64,000 bases of DNA, from NCBI GenBank assembly GCA_023431055.1, contig JAEYXX010000061.1:25469-89468 (forward strand). The letters are read 5' to 3'. Origin of the DNA: Pseudomonadota bacterium (GTDB taxonomy: Bacteria; Pseudomonadota; Gammaproteobacteria; Pseudomonadales; Pseudomonadaceae). The notes under the pieces were generated by a model. It had not been told where the DNA came from, ran no database searches, and saw only the letters and a program-made list of their open reading frames with translations. The position numbers were made by a program, and so were the translations under genes. Of this stretch, positions 26,425-36,295 are shown one piece after another (positions within the stretch are counted from its first letter, which is position 1; each line of letters opens with the position of its first letter).

Positions 26425-29217
26425 ATGGCGCTTGCGCTGATTGTCGCCTTGCCATTTCTTGGTTTATTTCTGCCGGTACTCACCGAGCGGCTTGGACGCT
26501 CGGCCTGTGCTGCGGCTGCGGCTCTCGCGCCCGTGGTGGCGCTGGTGCTGCTGTTCAACCACCAATCGGCGGTGTTCGCCGGTGAGGTGCTGCGGGTCAA
26601 ACTGGAGTGGTTGCCGCACCTGGGGCTGAATCTCAGTCTGCGCCTCGATGGCCTGGGCTTTCTGTTTGCCCTGCTGATTCTCGGCATCGGCCTGCTGGTC
26701 ATCCTCTACGCGCGCTATTACCTGGCCAAGACCGAGCCCATGGGGCGTTTCTTCGCGTTCCTGCTGCTGTTCATGGGCGCCATGCTCGGTGTGGTGCTGT
26801 CGGAAAACCTGCTGCTGATGCTGATGTTCTGGGAGCTGACCAGCCTGTCGTCGTTCCTGCTGATCGGCTTCTGGGGTTCGCGCTCCGATGCCCGCAAGGG
26901 CGCGCGCATGGCGCTGGCAATCACCGGTGGCGGTGGTCTGGCGCTGCTCGCCGGTATCCTGCTGATCGGCCACATCGCCGGTAGCTTTGAGCTGTCGCAG
27001 GTGCTGGCCGCCGGCTATGCCATCCGCGCGCACGAGTTGTATCCGGTGGCGCTGGTGCTGGTGCTGCTGGGTGTGTTCACCAAGTCGGCGCAATTCCCGT
27101 TCCACTTCTGGCTGCCGCACGCCATGGCGGCGCCGACGCCGGTATCGGCCTATCTGCACTCGGCGACCATGGTCAAGGCCGGGGTATTTCTGCTGGCGCG
27201 CCTGTACCCGGCACTGGCCGGTTCCGAGTGGTGGTTCTACATGGTCAGCATGACCGGCCTGGCCACGCTGCTGGTAGGCGCATGCATGGCGCTGTTCCAG
27301 CATGACCTCAAGGGTCTGCTGGCTTATTCGACCATCAGCCACCTGGGCCTGATCACCCTGCTGTTCGGCCTGGATACCCGCCTGGCTGCGGTAGCGGCGG
27401 TGTTCCACATCATCAACCACGCGACCTTTAAGGCTTCGCTGTTCATGGCCGCGGGCATCATCGACCACGAAACCGGTAGCCGCGACATGCGGCGAATAAA
27501 CGGCTTGTGGAAGTACATGCCGCATACGGCGGTGCTGGCGATGGTGGCGGCTTCGGCCATGGCAGGCGTGCCGCTGCTCAATGGCTTTTTGAGCAAGGAG
27601 ATGTTCTTCACCGAAACCTTGCACCAGCACCTGCTGGGCGGTTTCAACTGGGTGATTCCGGCTGCCGCGACCCTGGCCGGCGTGTTCTCGGTAGCCTACT
27701 CGCTGCGTTTCATTCACGACGTGTTCTTCAATGGCGAGCCGATCGACCTGCCCAAATATCCGCCGCACGAGCCGCCGCGCTACATGAAGGTGCCGGTCGA
27801 GGTGCTGGTGTTCCTCTGCCTGCTGGTCGGCATCGTGCCTGCCTATACGGTAGCGCCGTTGTTGGCCGCCGCCGCCGCTTCGACCCTGGGTGGCGAGCTG
27901 CCTGAGTACAGCCTGGCCATCTGGCACGGCTTCAACCTGCCGCTCCTGATGAGTTTCGTTGCGCTGTTCGGCGGGATCATCGTCTATGCCTGTCGCAAGC
28001 CGCTGTTCCGCTGGTATGAAGGTTTGCCCAACCTGGATGCCAAGGATGCCTTTGACCAGGTGGTGCGTTACTCGACGCGCTTGGCCGTGCGCATTACCGC
28101 GCTGCTGGAAAGTGGCTCGCAGCAGCGTTACCTGGCCTGGATGCTGGGCAGTGCCCTGACCCTGGTGATCATCGCGCTGTCGCCGCTCGAGCAGTTGACC
28201 GGTAGCGTGGCGATGACGCCGATCGATCCGCTGACCGTCACGGGAATGTTGATCCTGATGGTGACTGCGGTGCTCACCGTGGTTTTCCACCGCCGCCGCC
28301 TGGTGGCGCTGATGATCCTCAGCGCCGCTGGTCTGATGGTGGCACTGGCCTTCGCCCGCTTCTCCGCTCCGGATCTGGCGCTGACCCAGCTGTCGGTCGA
28401 GGTGGTGACCATCATTCTGCTGATGCTGACCCTGTATTTCATGACTGATCGTACCCCGGCCGAGTCCAGCAGCCTGCGCGGCCTGCGCGACCTGGTCTTG
28501 GCCCTGGGCAGCGGCACCATGGTGGCGATGCTGACCTACGCCGTGCTGACCCGGCCTTATCAGAGCATCTCGTCGTTCTTCCTCGAGAACAGCGTCTCTG
28601 GTGGTGGCGGTACCAATGTGGTCAACGTGATCCTGGTGGACTTCCGCGGCTTCGATACCCTCGGCGAGATCACCGTGCTGGCGATCGCCGCCATCGGCAT
28701 CTACGCGCTGCTGCATGGCCTGCACCTGCCGCATCCGACTCATGACAAGAACGGCCGACCCTGGTCGACCGATGCCCACCCGATGATCCTCGACAACCTG
28801 GCGCGCGCCATGCTGCCGATGGCGCTGCTGATTTCGGCGTTCATCTTCCTGCGTGGTCACAACCTGCCGGGTGGCGGCTTCATCGCCGGCCTGATCACCT
28901 CGGTGGCGTTGATCCTGCAGTACATCTCCCACGGTGTGACCTGGACCCAGGAGCGCCTAAAGTTCAGCTATCACGCCACCGCCGGCTGGGGCGTGCTGAT
29001 CGCCGGGCTGACCGGCCTGGGCAGTTGGGCGTTCGGCTCGCCGTTCCTGACCTCGGCGTTCGGTCATTTCCATATTCCGCTGATCGGCGAAATCGAGCTG
29101 GCGACCGCGATCCTCTTCGATCTCGGGGTATTCCTGGCGGTCGTCGGCGCGACCCTGCTGATTCTTTCCAATATCGGCCATGTCAGTCAGGACGAGTCGT
29201 GCAAGGAGGTCATCTGA
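26425..29217 (+). CDS. shaA: Mrp/Sha antiporter fused A/B subunit (operon 2)
   Basis: This 930-residue MrpA-MrpB fusion is the large subunit of a Na+/H+ antiporter. Glu137 (M-F-W-E-L-T-S), Lys220 (F-T-K-S-A-Q), His245 and Lys251 are the conserved proton-path residues. The MrpB part shows [13 protein letters not shown]. The start follows AAGGGG and a structured leader. P. aeruginosa PA1054 is the equivalent. In that species sha mutants are sodium-sensitive and attenuated. The fusion type is the same as in the first operon, but the sequences differ widely. Confidence 0.93.
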   Translation: MALALIVALPFLGLFLPVLTERLGRSACAAAAALAPVVALVLLFNHQSAVFAGEVLRVKLEWLPHLGLNLSLRLDGLGFLFALLILGIGLLVILYARYYLAKTEPMGRFFAFLLLFMGAMLGVVLSENLLLMLMFWELTSLSSFLLIGFWGSRSDARKGARMALAITGGGGLALLAGILLIGHIAGSFELSQVLAAGYAIRAHELYPVALVLVLLGVFTKSAQFPFHFWLPHAMAAPTPVSAYLHSATMVKAGVFLLARLYPALAGSEWWFYMVSMTGLATLLVGACMALFQHDLKGLLAYSTISHLGLITLLFGLDTRLAAVAAVFHIINHATFKASLFMAAGIIDHETGSRDMRRINGLWKYMPHTAVLAMVAASAMAGVPLLNGFLSKEMFFTETLHQHLLGGFNWVIPAAATLAGVFSVAYSLRFIHDVFFNGEPIDLPKYPPHEPPRYMKVPVEVLVFLCLLVGIVPAYTVAPLLAAAAASTLGGELPEYSLAIWHGFNLPLLMSFVALFGGIIVYACRKPLFRWYEGLPNLDAKDAFDQVVRYSTRLAVRITALLESGSQQRYLAWMLGSALTLVIIALSPLEQLTGSVAMTPIDPLTVTGMLILMVTAVLTVVFHRRRLVALMILSAAGLMVALAFARFSAPDLALTQLSVEVVTIILLMLTLYFMTDRTPAESSSLRGLRDLVLALGSGTMVAMLTYAVLTRPYQSISSFFLENSVSGGGGTNVVNVILVDFRGFDTLGEITVLAIAAIGIYALLHGLHLPHPTHDKNGRPWSTDAHPMILDNLARAMLPMALLISAFIFLRGHNLPGGGFIAGLITSVALILQYISHGVTWTQERLKFSYHATAGWGVLIAGLTGLGSWAFGSPFLTSAFGHFHIPLIGEIELATAILFDLGVFLAVVGATLLILSNIGHVSQDESCKEVI

Positions 29218-29218
29218 T

Positions 29219-29548
29219 ATGGAGGCATTATTCGCAATCACCCTCGGGGTGCTGACGGCCAGCGGCGTGTACCTGCTGCTGCGCGCGCGGATCTTCCCGG
29301 TGGTGATGGGGCTTACCCTGATCTCCTATGCGGTCAATCTGTTCATCTTCGCCATGGGACGCCTCGGTACGGGCGTGCCGGCGGTGATCGGCAAGAGCGC
29401 CGAGTACGGTGACCCGCTGCCGCAGGCGCTGGTGCTGACCGCTATCGTCATCGGCTTTGCCATGACCGCCTTCGTCGTGGTGCTGGCCCTGCGCGGGCTG
29501 GGCGAGCTGAAAACCGATCACGTCGATGGCGAGGAGCCGCGCGCATGA
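29219..29548 (+). CDS. shaC: Mrp/Sha antiporter subunit C (operon 2)
   Basis: This 109-residue NuoK-like protein has three helices and the signature D-P-L-P-Q-A-L-V-L-T-A-I-V-I-G-F-A. The start is one base after the shaA stop, with AAGGAGG upstream inside shaA. It lacks the acidic tail of the operon 1 copy. It overlaps shaD by four bases. Confidence 0.92.
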   Translation: MEALFAITLGVLTASGVYLLLRARIFPVVMGLTLISYAVNLFIFAMGRLGTGVPAVIGKSAEYGDPLPQALVLTAIVIGFAMTAFVVVLALRGLGELKTDHVDGEEPRA

Positions 29549-31056
29549 ATCACGCCATCATCCTCCCCATTCTCCTGCCGCTGTTCTTCGGCGCGCTGCT
29601 GCTGGTCGGTCACAGCTGGTCGCGCGAGGTCAAACGGGGCATCTCCCTGGTGGGCTGCGTGGCGTTGCTGCCGGTGTGTCTGTACCTGGTCGTGCTGGCC
29701 GGGGCAGGGCAGTTGCAGGTCTATGCCCTGGGTAACTGGGTGGCACCGTTCGGCATCATGCTGCTGCTCGACCGCTTCAATGCTGCACTGCTATTGGTTA
29801 CCGCGCTCCTGGCCAGCCTGGCGCTGATCTACGCCTGCCGTGGCGACGACGAGCGTGGGCCGAATTTCCATGCGCTGTTCCAGTTCCAACTGCTCGGCAT
29901 CAACGGTGCGTTCCTCACCGCTGACCTGTTCAACCTGTTCGTATTCTTCGAGATCCTGCTGATCTCTTCCTATGCGTTGTTGCTGCATGGCAATCGTGCC
30001 AATCAGGTCAAGGCGGGTGTGCACTACGTGGTGCTCAACCTGTTGGGTTCGTCGTTTTTCCTGATCGGTGTCAGCCTGTTGTACGGCCTGACCGGCACCC
30101 TGAACATGCCGGACCTGGCGGCGCGCGTAGCCAGTGCCAATGTCGCCGATGCACCGTTGATCAGGGCCGCCGCCTATCTGCTGCTGATCGTCTTCGGTCT
30201 CAAGGCTGCGGTGTTGCCGCTGTGCTTCTGGCTGCCGCGTGCCTACGCTTCGGCGCCCGCCTCGGTGGCCGCCTTGTTCGCGATCATGACCAAGGTTGGC
30301 TTCTACGCCATCGTCCGTGTGTTCACCCTGATATTCGGCGAGCAGGCCGGGCCGCTGGCCAATCTCGGTCATGAACTGCTTTGGTGGCTGGCACTGCCGA
30401 CCATTGCCTTTGGCGTGATCGGCGCCCTGGGTGCGCGACAGCTGCAGGCGTTGCTGGCTTATCTGGTGGTGATTTCGGTGGGTACTCTGCTGGCCGGCTT
30501 CGCCATTGGTAATGCCGCGGCGCTGAGTGCGGCGCTCTACTACATGCTGCACAGCACGCTGATCAGCGGTGCGTTGTTCCTGCTGGCCGGCCTGGTGGTC
30601 GCCCAGCGCGACAGCGCCGGCGGTGATCTGCAGCAGGAGCGTGTGCTGCGCCAGCCGCTGGTGCTGGGTTGCATGTTCTTCTTCGCATCCATTTCCGTGG
30701 CCGGGCTGCCGCCATTCTCCGGCTTCCTCGGCAAGATGTTGCTGCTGCGCGCGGCCGAGCCGGGTTGGCAGGCCTGGAGCCTGTGGCCGGTAGTGCTGAT
30801 CGGCGGTCTGTTGACCCTGGTGGCGCTGAGTCGCGCCGGTACCAGCCTGTTCTGGCTGGGCCATGGCGCGGACGCGTCACCGTCCAAGGCCGAGCCGGCG
30901 GATCGCATCAGCCTGCTGGCGGCGCTGGGCCTGTTGCTGGCCAGCCCGCTGCTGCTGATCGCCGCCAAGCCGATCCTGGCGTATCTGGAGGCGGCTGCGG
31001 CGCAATTGCTCGATCTGCAACCCTATCTGTCGATCATTGCCGGAGGTGCGGCATGA
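29545..31056 (+). CDS. shaD: Mrp/Sha antiporter subunit D (operon 2)
   Basis: This 503-residue protein belongs to the NuoM/NuoN class and carries Glu136 (F-V-F-F-E-I-L-L), Lys220 (F-G-L-K-A-A) and Lys250 (M-T-K-V-G) as key charges. About 14 helices are predicted by hydrophobicity. It overlaps the stop of shaC and the start of shaE by four bases each. Confidence 0.92.
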   Translation: MNHAIILPILLPLFFGALLLVGHSWSREVKRGISLVGCVALLPVCLYLVVLAGAGQLQVYALGNWVAPFGIMLLLDRFNAALLLVTALLASLALIYACRGDDERGPNFHALFQFQLLGINGAFLTADLFNLFVFFEILLISSYALLLHGNRANQVKAGVHYVVLNLLGSSFFLIGVSLLYGLTGTLNMPDLAARVASANVADAPLIRAAAYLLLIVFGLKAAVLPLCFWLPRAYASAPASVAALFAIMTKVGFYAIVRVFTLIFGEQAGPLANLGHELLWWLALPTIAFGVIGALGARQLQALLAYLVVISVGTLLAGFAIGNAAALSAALYYMLHSTLISGALFLLAGLVVAQRDSAGGDLQQERVLRQPLVLGCMFFFASISVAGLPPFSGFLGKMLLLRAAEPGWQAWSLWPVVLIGGLLTLVALSRAGTSLFWLGHGADASPSKAEPADRISLLAALGLLLASPLLLIAAKPILAYLEAAAAQLLDLQPYLSIIAGGAA

Positions 31057-31550
31057 GGCGTTTCTTCCCCCACCCGCGCATGATGCTGGTGCTGGCGGTG
31101 CTTTGGCTGCTGCTGGTCAACACCCTCAATCTGGGGCATATCCTGCTCGGGCTGTTTCTGGGGTGGTCGATCGTGCACCTGTGCGGCGACTTTCTGCTGA
31201 ACGTGCCCAGGGTGCGCAAGCCGCTGGGGCTGTTGTTGTTCATTGGTAAGGTATTCTTCGACATCGTCGTGGCCAACATGCAGGTAGTCAGGCTGGTGCT
31301 GGGGCCGAAATCGCGGCTCAATCCGGCATTCGTCGAGTTGCCGGTGGAGATCGAGGATGAGTTCGTTCTGGCTGCGCTGGCCTGCATCATTTCGCTGACG
31401 CCAGGCACGGTGTCTGCCGGGCTCAGCTCTGATCACAAGACGCTGTTGCTACACGGCCTGGACGTGCCTGACCACGATGCGCTGATTGCCGAGATCAAGA
31501 GCCGTTACGAAGCACCGCTGCTGGAGATTTTCGAATGCTCGAGAACGTAG
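31053..31550 (+). CDS. shaE: Mrp/Sha antiporter subunit E (operon 2)
   Basis: This 165-residue protein has N-terminal helices (about 10-50 and 58-80) and a soluble domain with the family segments L-V-L-G-P-K-S-R-L-N-P-A-F and L-T-P-G-T-V-S-A. The start at 31053 overlaps the shaD stop, and its end overlaps shaF by 16 bases. Confidence 0.9.
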   Translation: MRRFFPHPRMMLVLAVLWLLLVNTLNLGHILLGLFLGWSIVHLCGDFLLNVPRVRKPLGLLLFIGKVFFDIVVANMQVVRLVLGPKSRLNPAFVELPVEIEDEFVLAALACIISLTPGTVSAGLSSDHKTLLLHGLDVPDHDALIAEIKSRYEAPLLEIFECSRT

Positions 31551-31804
31551 TCTTTCTGTGCATGGGCATCCTTACGCTGGCCATGCTGCTCAACGTTGCG
31601 CGTCTGGTCATGGGGCCGAGCGTGGTCGACCGTGTCCTGGCGCTGGATACGCTTTACATCAACGCACTGGCGCTGATCGTGCTGTTCGGTATCTGGCTGG
31701 CCTCGGATCTGTTCTTCGAAGCTGCCCTGCTGATCGCGGTGATGGGCTTCGTCGGTACGGTCGCAGTGGGTAAACACCTGCTGCACGGCGACATCATCGA
31801 TTAA
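31535..31804 (+). CDS. shaF: Mrp/Sha antiporter subunit F (operon 2)
   Basis: This 89-residue protein has three helices and the MrpF signature M-G-P-S-V-V-D-R-V-L-A-L-D-T-L-Y. It ends with the short tail H-G-D-I-I-D rather than the long tail seen in the first operon. Confidence 0.9.
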   Translation: MLENVVFLCMGILTLAMLLNVARLVMGPSVVDRVLALDTLYINALALIVLFGIWLASDLFFEAALLIAVMGFVGTVAVGKHLLHGDIID

Positions 31805-31816
31805 GGGAGAATGCCC

Positions 31817-32155
31817 ATGCCTTTCTGGCTGGAACTGTTGATTTGCGCCTGCCTGATCCTCGGCAGCCTGTTCGCCCTGGTCGGTGCCATCGGGCTGTAT
31901 CGACTGCCGGATTTCTTCACCCGCCTGCACGGCCCGACCAAGGCCACCACGCTGGGTGTCGGCGGTACCCTGATCGCCTCGATGCTGTTCTTTGCGCACC
32001 ATACCGGCAGCCTCAGCCTGCATGAGTTGCTGATCACCCTGTTCCTGTTCATCACCGCACCGGTCAGCGCACATATCCTGTCCAAGGCGGCGATGCAGCA
32101 GAAGGTCGAGCTGACCGAGCGTACTCATGGCCAGCCGTGGGACGATGATCACTGA
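31817..32155 (+). CDS. shaG: Mrp/Sha antiporter subunit G (operon 2)
   Basis: This 112-residue protein has three helices and the MrpG signature V-G-A-I-G-L-Y-R-L-P-D-F-F-T-R-L-H-G-P-T. The ATG at 31817 has GGGAG seven bases upstream and is preferred over one at 31811, which is too close. It is the last gene of the operon and is followed by a large palindromic repeat. Confidence 0.9.
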   Translation: MPFWLELLICACLILGSLFALVGAIGLYRLPDFFTRLHGPTKATTLGVGGTLIASMLFFAHHTGSLSLHELLITLFLFITAPVSAHILSKAAMQQKVELTERTHGQPWDDDH

Positions 32156-32196
32156 GCCACTGTCAGGCGCCTTCCGCGCCTAATTGGCGGGTGACC

Positions 32197-32363
32197 GTAG
32201 GGTGGGTTAGGCGCCTGTCGGCAAGGCTGATTAGCTCGCAAGATTGAGTTGCGCCGTAACCCACCATTGGCGCAGCGCAGGAACATCGCCTGGTGGGTTA
32301 CACGGCGCGCTGCGATGGCGGTGACCGAACCTTCACAGGCTTGGCGCCGCTAACCCACCCTAC
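32197..32363. repeat. nested palindromic repeat, GTAGGGTGGGTTAG type
   Basis: The outer arms GTAGGGTGGGTTAG (32197-32210) and CTAACCCACCCTAC (32350-32363) are perfect inverted repeats of 14 bases. The inner arms GTAACCCACCA (32256-32266) and TGGTGGGTTAC (32291-32301) are also perfect. The 167-base element has no open frame and resembles a MITE or REP/BIME-type sequence. GTAGGGTGG cores also occur at 37369-37380 and 61905-61915. Confidence 0.7.
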
Positions 32364-32386
32364 AGGGTGGGTGATGCGAAAAGGAT

Positions 32387-34000
32387 TTAGCGATTCAGCC
32401 CAAGCATGCTCTTGGCCACCGCTTCTGCAACACGAATGCCATCGACGCCTGCCGAGAGAATGCCGCCAGCGTAGCCGGCGCCTTCACCTGCCGGGTACAA
32501 ACCCTTGAGATTCAGACTCTGCAGGTCATCGCCACGGGTGATACGTACCGGCGAGGAGGTGCGCGTCTCGATGCCGGTGAGCACTGCATCGGCCAGGTCG
32601 AAGCCCTTGATCTGCTTGCCGAAAGCCGGCAGTGCCTCGCGGATTGCTTCGATGGCAAAATCCGGCAGCGACGGCGCCAGATCGCCCAGTTTCACCCCCG
32701 GTTTGTAGGACGGCTGCACTTCACCCAGGGCGGTAGATGGCGTGCCCTTGATAAAGTCGCCAACCAGTTGTCCCGGCGCTTCGTAGTTACGCCCGCCGAG
32801 TACGTAGGCGTGCGATTCCAGACGCTCCTGTAGCTCCACGCCGGCCAGCGGGCCGCCCGGATAGTCCTGCTCGGGGGTGATGCCGACGACGATGCCGGCG
32901 TTGGCGTTGCGCTCGTTGCGCGAATACTGACTCATGCCGTTGGTGACCACGCGCTCCGGTTCGGAGGTGGCGGCCACCACGGTGCCGCCCGGACACATGC
33001 AGAAGCTGTACACCGAACGTCCGTTGCTGGCGTGGTGCACCAGCTTGTAGTCGGCGGCGCCGAGCTTCGGATGGCCGGCGTACTTGCCCAGGCGCGCGCG
33101 GTCGATCAGCGATTGCGGATGTTCGATACGGAAACCGACCGAGAAGGGCTTGGCCTCCAGGTACACGCCACGGGCATGCAGCATGCGGAAGGTATCCCGC
33201 GAACTGTGGCCGAGGGCGAGCACAACATGACGGCTGAGCAACTGCTCGCCACTTTCCAGCACCACGCCGGTGAGTTGGCCGTCGTCGATCAGCAGGTCGC
33301 TGACGCGCTGTTGGAAGCGTACCTCACCACCGAGGGCCTTGATCTCTTCACGCATGGTGGCGACCACGCCGGTCAGGCGGAAGGTACCGATGTGCGGCTT
33401 GCTGACGTAGAGAATCTCGTCCGGCGCGCCGGCCTTGACGAACTCTTCCAGCACCTTGCGTCCATAGTGGTTGGGGTCCTTGATCTGGCTGTACAGCTTG
33501 CCGTCGGAGAAGGTGCCGGCGCCGCCTTCGCCGAACTGCACGTTGGAGGTCGGGTCGAGCACGTTCTTGCGCCACAGGCCCCAGGTGTCCTTGGTGCGCT
33601 GGCGTACTTCCTTGCCGCGCTCCAGGACGATGGGGCGCAGGCCGGCCTGGGCCAGGATCAGTGCGGCGAAGATGCCGCAGGGGCCGAAACCGACCACGAT
33701 GGGGCGCTCATCCAGCGGCGCCTCGGCCTTGCCCACCGGTTTGTAGGTGATGTCCGGCGCCGGGCCGACGTGCTTGTCGTCGCTCAGGCGCGCCAGCAGC
33801 GCCGCTTCGTCCTTTACTTCGCAATCGAGGGTGTAGATGAACGGCATATCGCCGTACTTCTTGCGCGCATCGTAGCTGCGCTTGAACACGCTGAAGGCCA
33901 GCAGGTCGGCATCGGCGATACCCAGGCGCTGGACGATGGCCGGGCGCAGGGCCTCGTCGGCATGGTCGAGGGGCAGTTTTAGTTCGGTCAGGCGAAGCAT
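32387..34000 (-). CDS. FAD-dependent dehydrogenase, COG2509 family
   Basis: This 537-residue flavoprotein has an N-terminal domain of about 95 residues (M-L-R-L-T-E-L-K-L, K-R-S-Y-D-A-R-K) followed by a Rossmann FAD site V-V-G-F-G-P-C-G-I-F (about 102-111) with L-E-R-G at the end of the second strand. The S-N-V-Q-F-G-E-G-G-A-G-T-F-S-D-G-K-L segment and the S-F-C-M-C-P-G-G-T-V segment match the COG2509 uncharacterised dehydrogenases. Substrate unknown. The gene is monocistronic with a 161-base gap to the MFS gene behind it. Confidence 0.8.
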   Translation of the reverse strand: MLRLTELKLPLDHADEALRPAIVQRLGIADADLLAFSVFKRSYDARKKYGDMPFIYTLDCEVKDEAALLARLSDDKHVGPAPDITYKPVGKAEAPLDERPIVVGFGPCGIFAALILAQAGLRPIVLERGKEVRQRTKDTWGLWRKNVLDPTSNVQFGEGGAGTFSDGKLYSQIKDPNHYGRKVLEEFVKAGAPDEILYVSKPHIGTFRLTGVVATMREEIKALGGEVRFQQRVSDLLIDDGQLTGVVLESGEQLLSRHVVLALGHSSRDTFRMLHARGVYLEAKPFSVGFRIEHPQSLIDRARLGKYAGHPKLGAADYKLVHHASNGRSVYSFCMCPGGTVVAATSEPERVVTNGMSQYSRNERNANAGIVVGITPEQDYPGGPLAGVELQERLESHAYVLGGRNYEAPGQLVGDFIKGTPSTALGEVQPSYKPGVKLGDLAPSLPDFAIEAIREALPAFGKQIKGFDLADAVLTGIETRTSSPVRITRGDDLQSLNLKGLYPAGEGAGYAGGILSAGVDGIRVAEAVAKSMLGLNR

Positions 34001-34161
34001 GGCAGTGTCCTGGTTGGCCGGTGGTGATCCGGCAAGGTGAAGAAGGGCCGCGATTGTACGGGATTCAGGGTACGAAAGGGGCCGCGGCGCCGTTCACCAC
34101 GCTTGCGGCGCACGGTTGAGAGTAGGCTATTCACAAGCACCGCCGAACCGAGCCGTCGTGC

Positions 34162-35355
34162 TCAGCGTTCTTCCAGGGCACGGCCGCGTGCGAACATCAG
34201 GGCAGCGCCGGCCAGGGTTGCCACAGCGGCATAGAGAATCACCGCCTTTGCGCCGAAGCCGTCGATAATCAGTCCGCCCAGCACCGCCCCTGCGGCAATG
34301 GCCACCTGGAAGGTCGAGGACAGCAGTGCGCCCGCGCTTTCGGCGTGATTGGCAGCTGCCCGCGCATTCCAAACCGATATCGACACCGGGAAGGCGCCAA
34401 AGGCGAAGCCCCAAAGCGCGGTTGCCACGAACGCGATGTTCACCTCGGTGCCGAATAGCACCAATGCGAGCGCCACGATGGTGATCAGCAGCGAGCAACT
34501 GGCCACGGCCCAGGCTGGGCTGCGCGCGGCAACTACGCCTCCGATCAGGTTGCCGAAAAAACCGCAGACACCGAATGCCAGCAAGGTCAGAGACACGGTG
34601 GCGACGTCCAGGCGCGGCACCTCTTCGAGAAATGGGCGGATGAAGGTCAGCGCGGCGAAGTGCCCGGAAATGACCAGTAGCCCCGTGACCAGGCCGATGG
34701 CCACCGAGCGGCGCGACAATGCGGCTTTGAACGAAGCCAGCCCCGGTGCAGCGGCCGCCGGCAGCCTGGGCAAGCTCAGCATCTGGATTGCCAGCGCCGC
34801 CACGCCAATCCCCGAGGCGGCGAGGAAAGTCATGCGCCAGCCCCACAGATCACCCAGAAAGGCACCCAGCGGTGCGGCGAATACCGTGGCGAAGGATATC
34901 CCCATGAGGATGATCGAGATGGCTTTCGGCACCTTGTCGGGCGGCACCAGGCGCAGGGCCAGCGCGGTCATCATGGCCCAGAAGCTGCCAAGGGCGAAGC
35001 CCAGCAGGCCGCGTGCGATCAGCAGGACGCTCACGCTCGAGGCATAGGCCGAGAGGACGCTGGAAAGCACCAGCACCACCATCAAGCCCCAGACGATCTT
35101 CTGCCGATCCAGTCGGCCTGCGCACAGCACCACGAGCGGGCCGGCAAATGCCGCGACCACTGCTGTCGCGGTAATGGCCTGGCCTACGACTCCGTTGGAG
35201 GCGCCGAGCTCGGCCGCCATGGGGGTGAGCAGGCTGATCGGCAGGAACTCCGCGGTCACCAGCCCGAAGGCGCCAAGGGCGAGCGATACGACGGCCCACC
35301 ATGCGGCGGACGAGGGGCCGGATGGGGCGGGTGCCATTGAGGCGGGATGAGGCAT
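34162..35355 (-). CDS. MFS exporter, DHA1 type
   Basis: This 397-residue transporter has 12 hydrophobic segments and a DHA1-type loop 2-3 motif (A-G-R-L-D-R-Q-K). The early G-L-V-T-A-E-F-L-P segment is common in the sugar/purine efflux branch (NepI, AraJ and relatives). The ATG at 35355 has AAGGA seven bases upstream. No regulator is adjacent, so substrate cannot be inferred. Confidence 0.8.
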   Translation of the reverse strand: MPHPASMAPAPSGPSSAAWWAVVSLALGAFGLVTAEFLPISLLTPMAAELGASNGVVGQAITATAVVAAFAGPLVVLCAGRLDRQKIVWGLMVVLVLSSVLSAYASSVSVLLIARGLLGFALGSFWAMMTALALRLVPPDKVPKAISIILMGISFATVFAAPLGAFLGDLWGWRMTFLAASGIGVAALAIQMLSLPRLPAAAAPGLASFKAALSRRSVAIGLVTGLLVISGHFAALTFIRPFLEEVPRLDVATVSLTLLAFGVCGFFGNLIGGVVAARSPAWAVASCSLLITIVALALVLFGTEVNIAFVATALWGFAFGAFPVSISVWNARAAANHAESAGALLSSTFQVAIAAGAVLGGLIIDGFGAKAVILYAAVATLAGAALMFARGRALEER

Positions 35356-35498
35356 GTAGAAATCCTTGGTTCGTCTCGCGCCAGGGCTCGGATGAGCTGA
35401 TCCGACGCGAGCGACTCTGCGAAGAAGGCGTCGGACGGGCTGCAGTCCGATGAGCCATTCGCGCGGCTTGCCGATGCTGTGCACCGGTCATGCGAGGT

Positions 35499-36170
35499 TT
35501 AGTTGCGTATGGCACCGAAGTGCGCGCAGCCACGCAGCACCTGACCATCCAGGCGCAGTTCGGCACTGAGGTGATTGACCGCGCCGCTCATGCCGTCGAC
35601 GCAACGCTGCGGGGCGATCCACAGATCGAGGCGCTGGCCGTTGGCTTCGCTGCTGTAGTTGAGGCGGCCATCCGGCATTTGCTCCTCCAGGTAGGGCAGG
35701 GCCAGTGGCTCGTGATCGGGGCGGTTGAGGATCAGGCCCTTGCTGCCGACTTCCAGTTGCCAGAACGGTTCGTTGCCACTGGCGCGCAGGGCCAGGCGCT
35801 TGAAGTTGAGGTCGTCACAGCCGTGCCCTTCACCTTGCAGGCGATAGATCTGGCTGACCGCGAAGCGACCGTCGTTGTCTTTGCCCTGACTGCCGCCCAG
35901 CTGACCGCCGAGATCGGCGAACAGGCCGGCCTGGCCATAGCTGCCGAGTCGCGTGACCTCCCGCTCGATACCGGTCCCATCGCCATCGACCAGCACGAAG
36001 CGTCGCTGCTCCTGGCAGGGCATGAACATCAACTGGCCATTCTCGGCCTGTACCTGACCCTGCAGGCGGGTGGCCGGAGGTGGCCCTTCCGGTTTGCCGG
36101 TGTAGACCTGGCAGGCGGCCAGAAGCGGGAGTAGGGCGACGCTGGTGAGCAGGGAGCGGGTGATGGACAT
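35499..36170 (-). CDS. COG3650-like lipoprotein
   Basis: This 223-residue protein starts at 36170 after GGAGAG. The signal sequence ends in the lipobox L-A-A-C. The mature protein has cysteines near 52, 118, 190 and 215, and a G-N-E-P-F-W-Q-L-E-V segment typical of the COG3650 group (META/HslJ-related beta proteins). It is probably periplasmic and lipid-anchored. No partner gene is evident; the MFS gene downstream is 143 bases away. Confidence 0.65.
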   Translation of the reverse strand: MSITRSLLTSVALLPLLAACQVYTGKPEGPPPATRLQGQVQAENGQLMFMPCQEQRRFVLVDGDGTGIEREVTRLGSYGQAGLFADLGGQLGGSQGKDNDGRFAVSQIYRLQGEGHGCDDLNFKRLALRASGNEPFWQLEVGSKGLILNRPDHEPLALPYLEEQMPDGRLNYSSEANGQRLDLWIAPQRCVDGMSGAVNHLSAELRLDGQVLRGCAHFGAIRN

Positions 36171-36295
36171 GGGTCTCTCCAAATACGAGCGGCCACCATA
36201 GCCACAGCGCGACCCTGGCTCAAGCCGTTTGCTTTGACTGAGCCTTGCGAGTGCGGCCTAATTCGCCCGTCCGGTTCGATCGAGCAGCCTCTGCA

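Noticed and set aside
26464..28932. 822-codon frame opposite shaA
   Set aside because: Very rich in His, Gln and Arg with no domain; a typical shadow of a GC-rich membrane protein gene.
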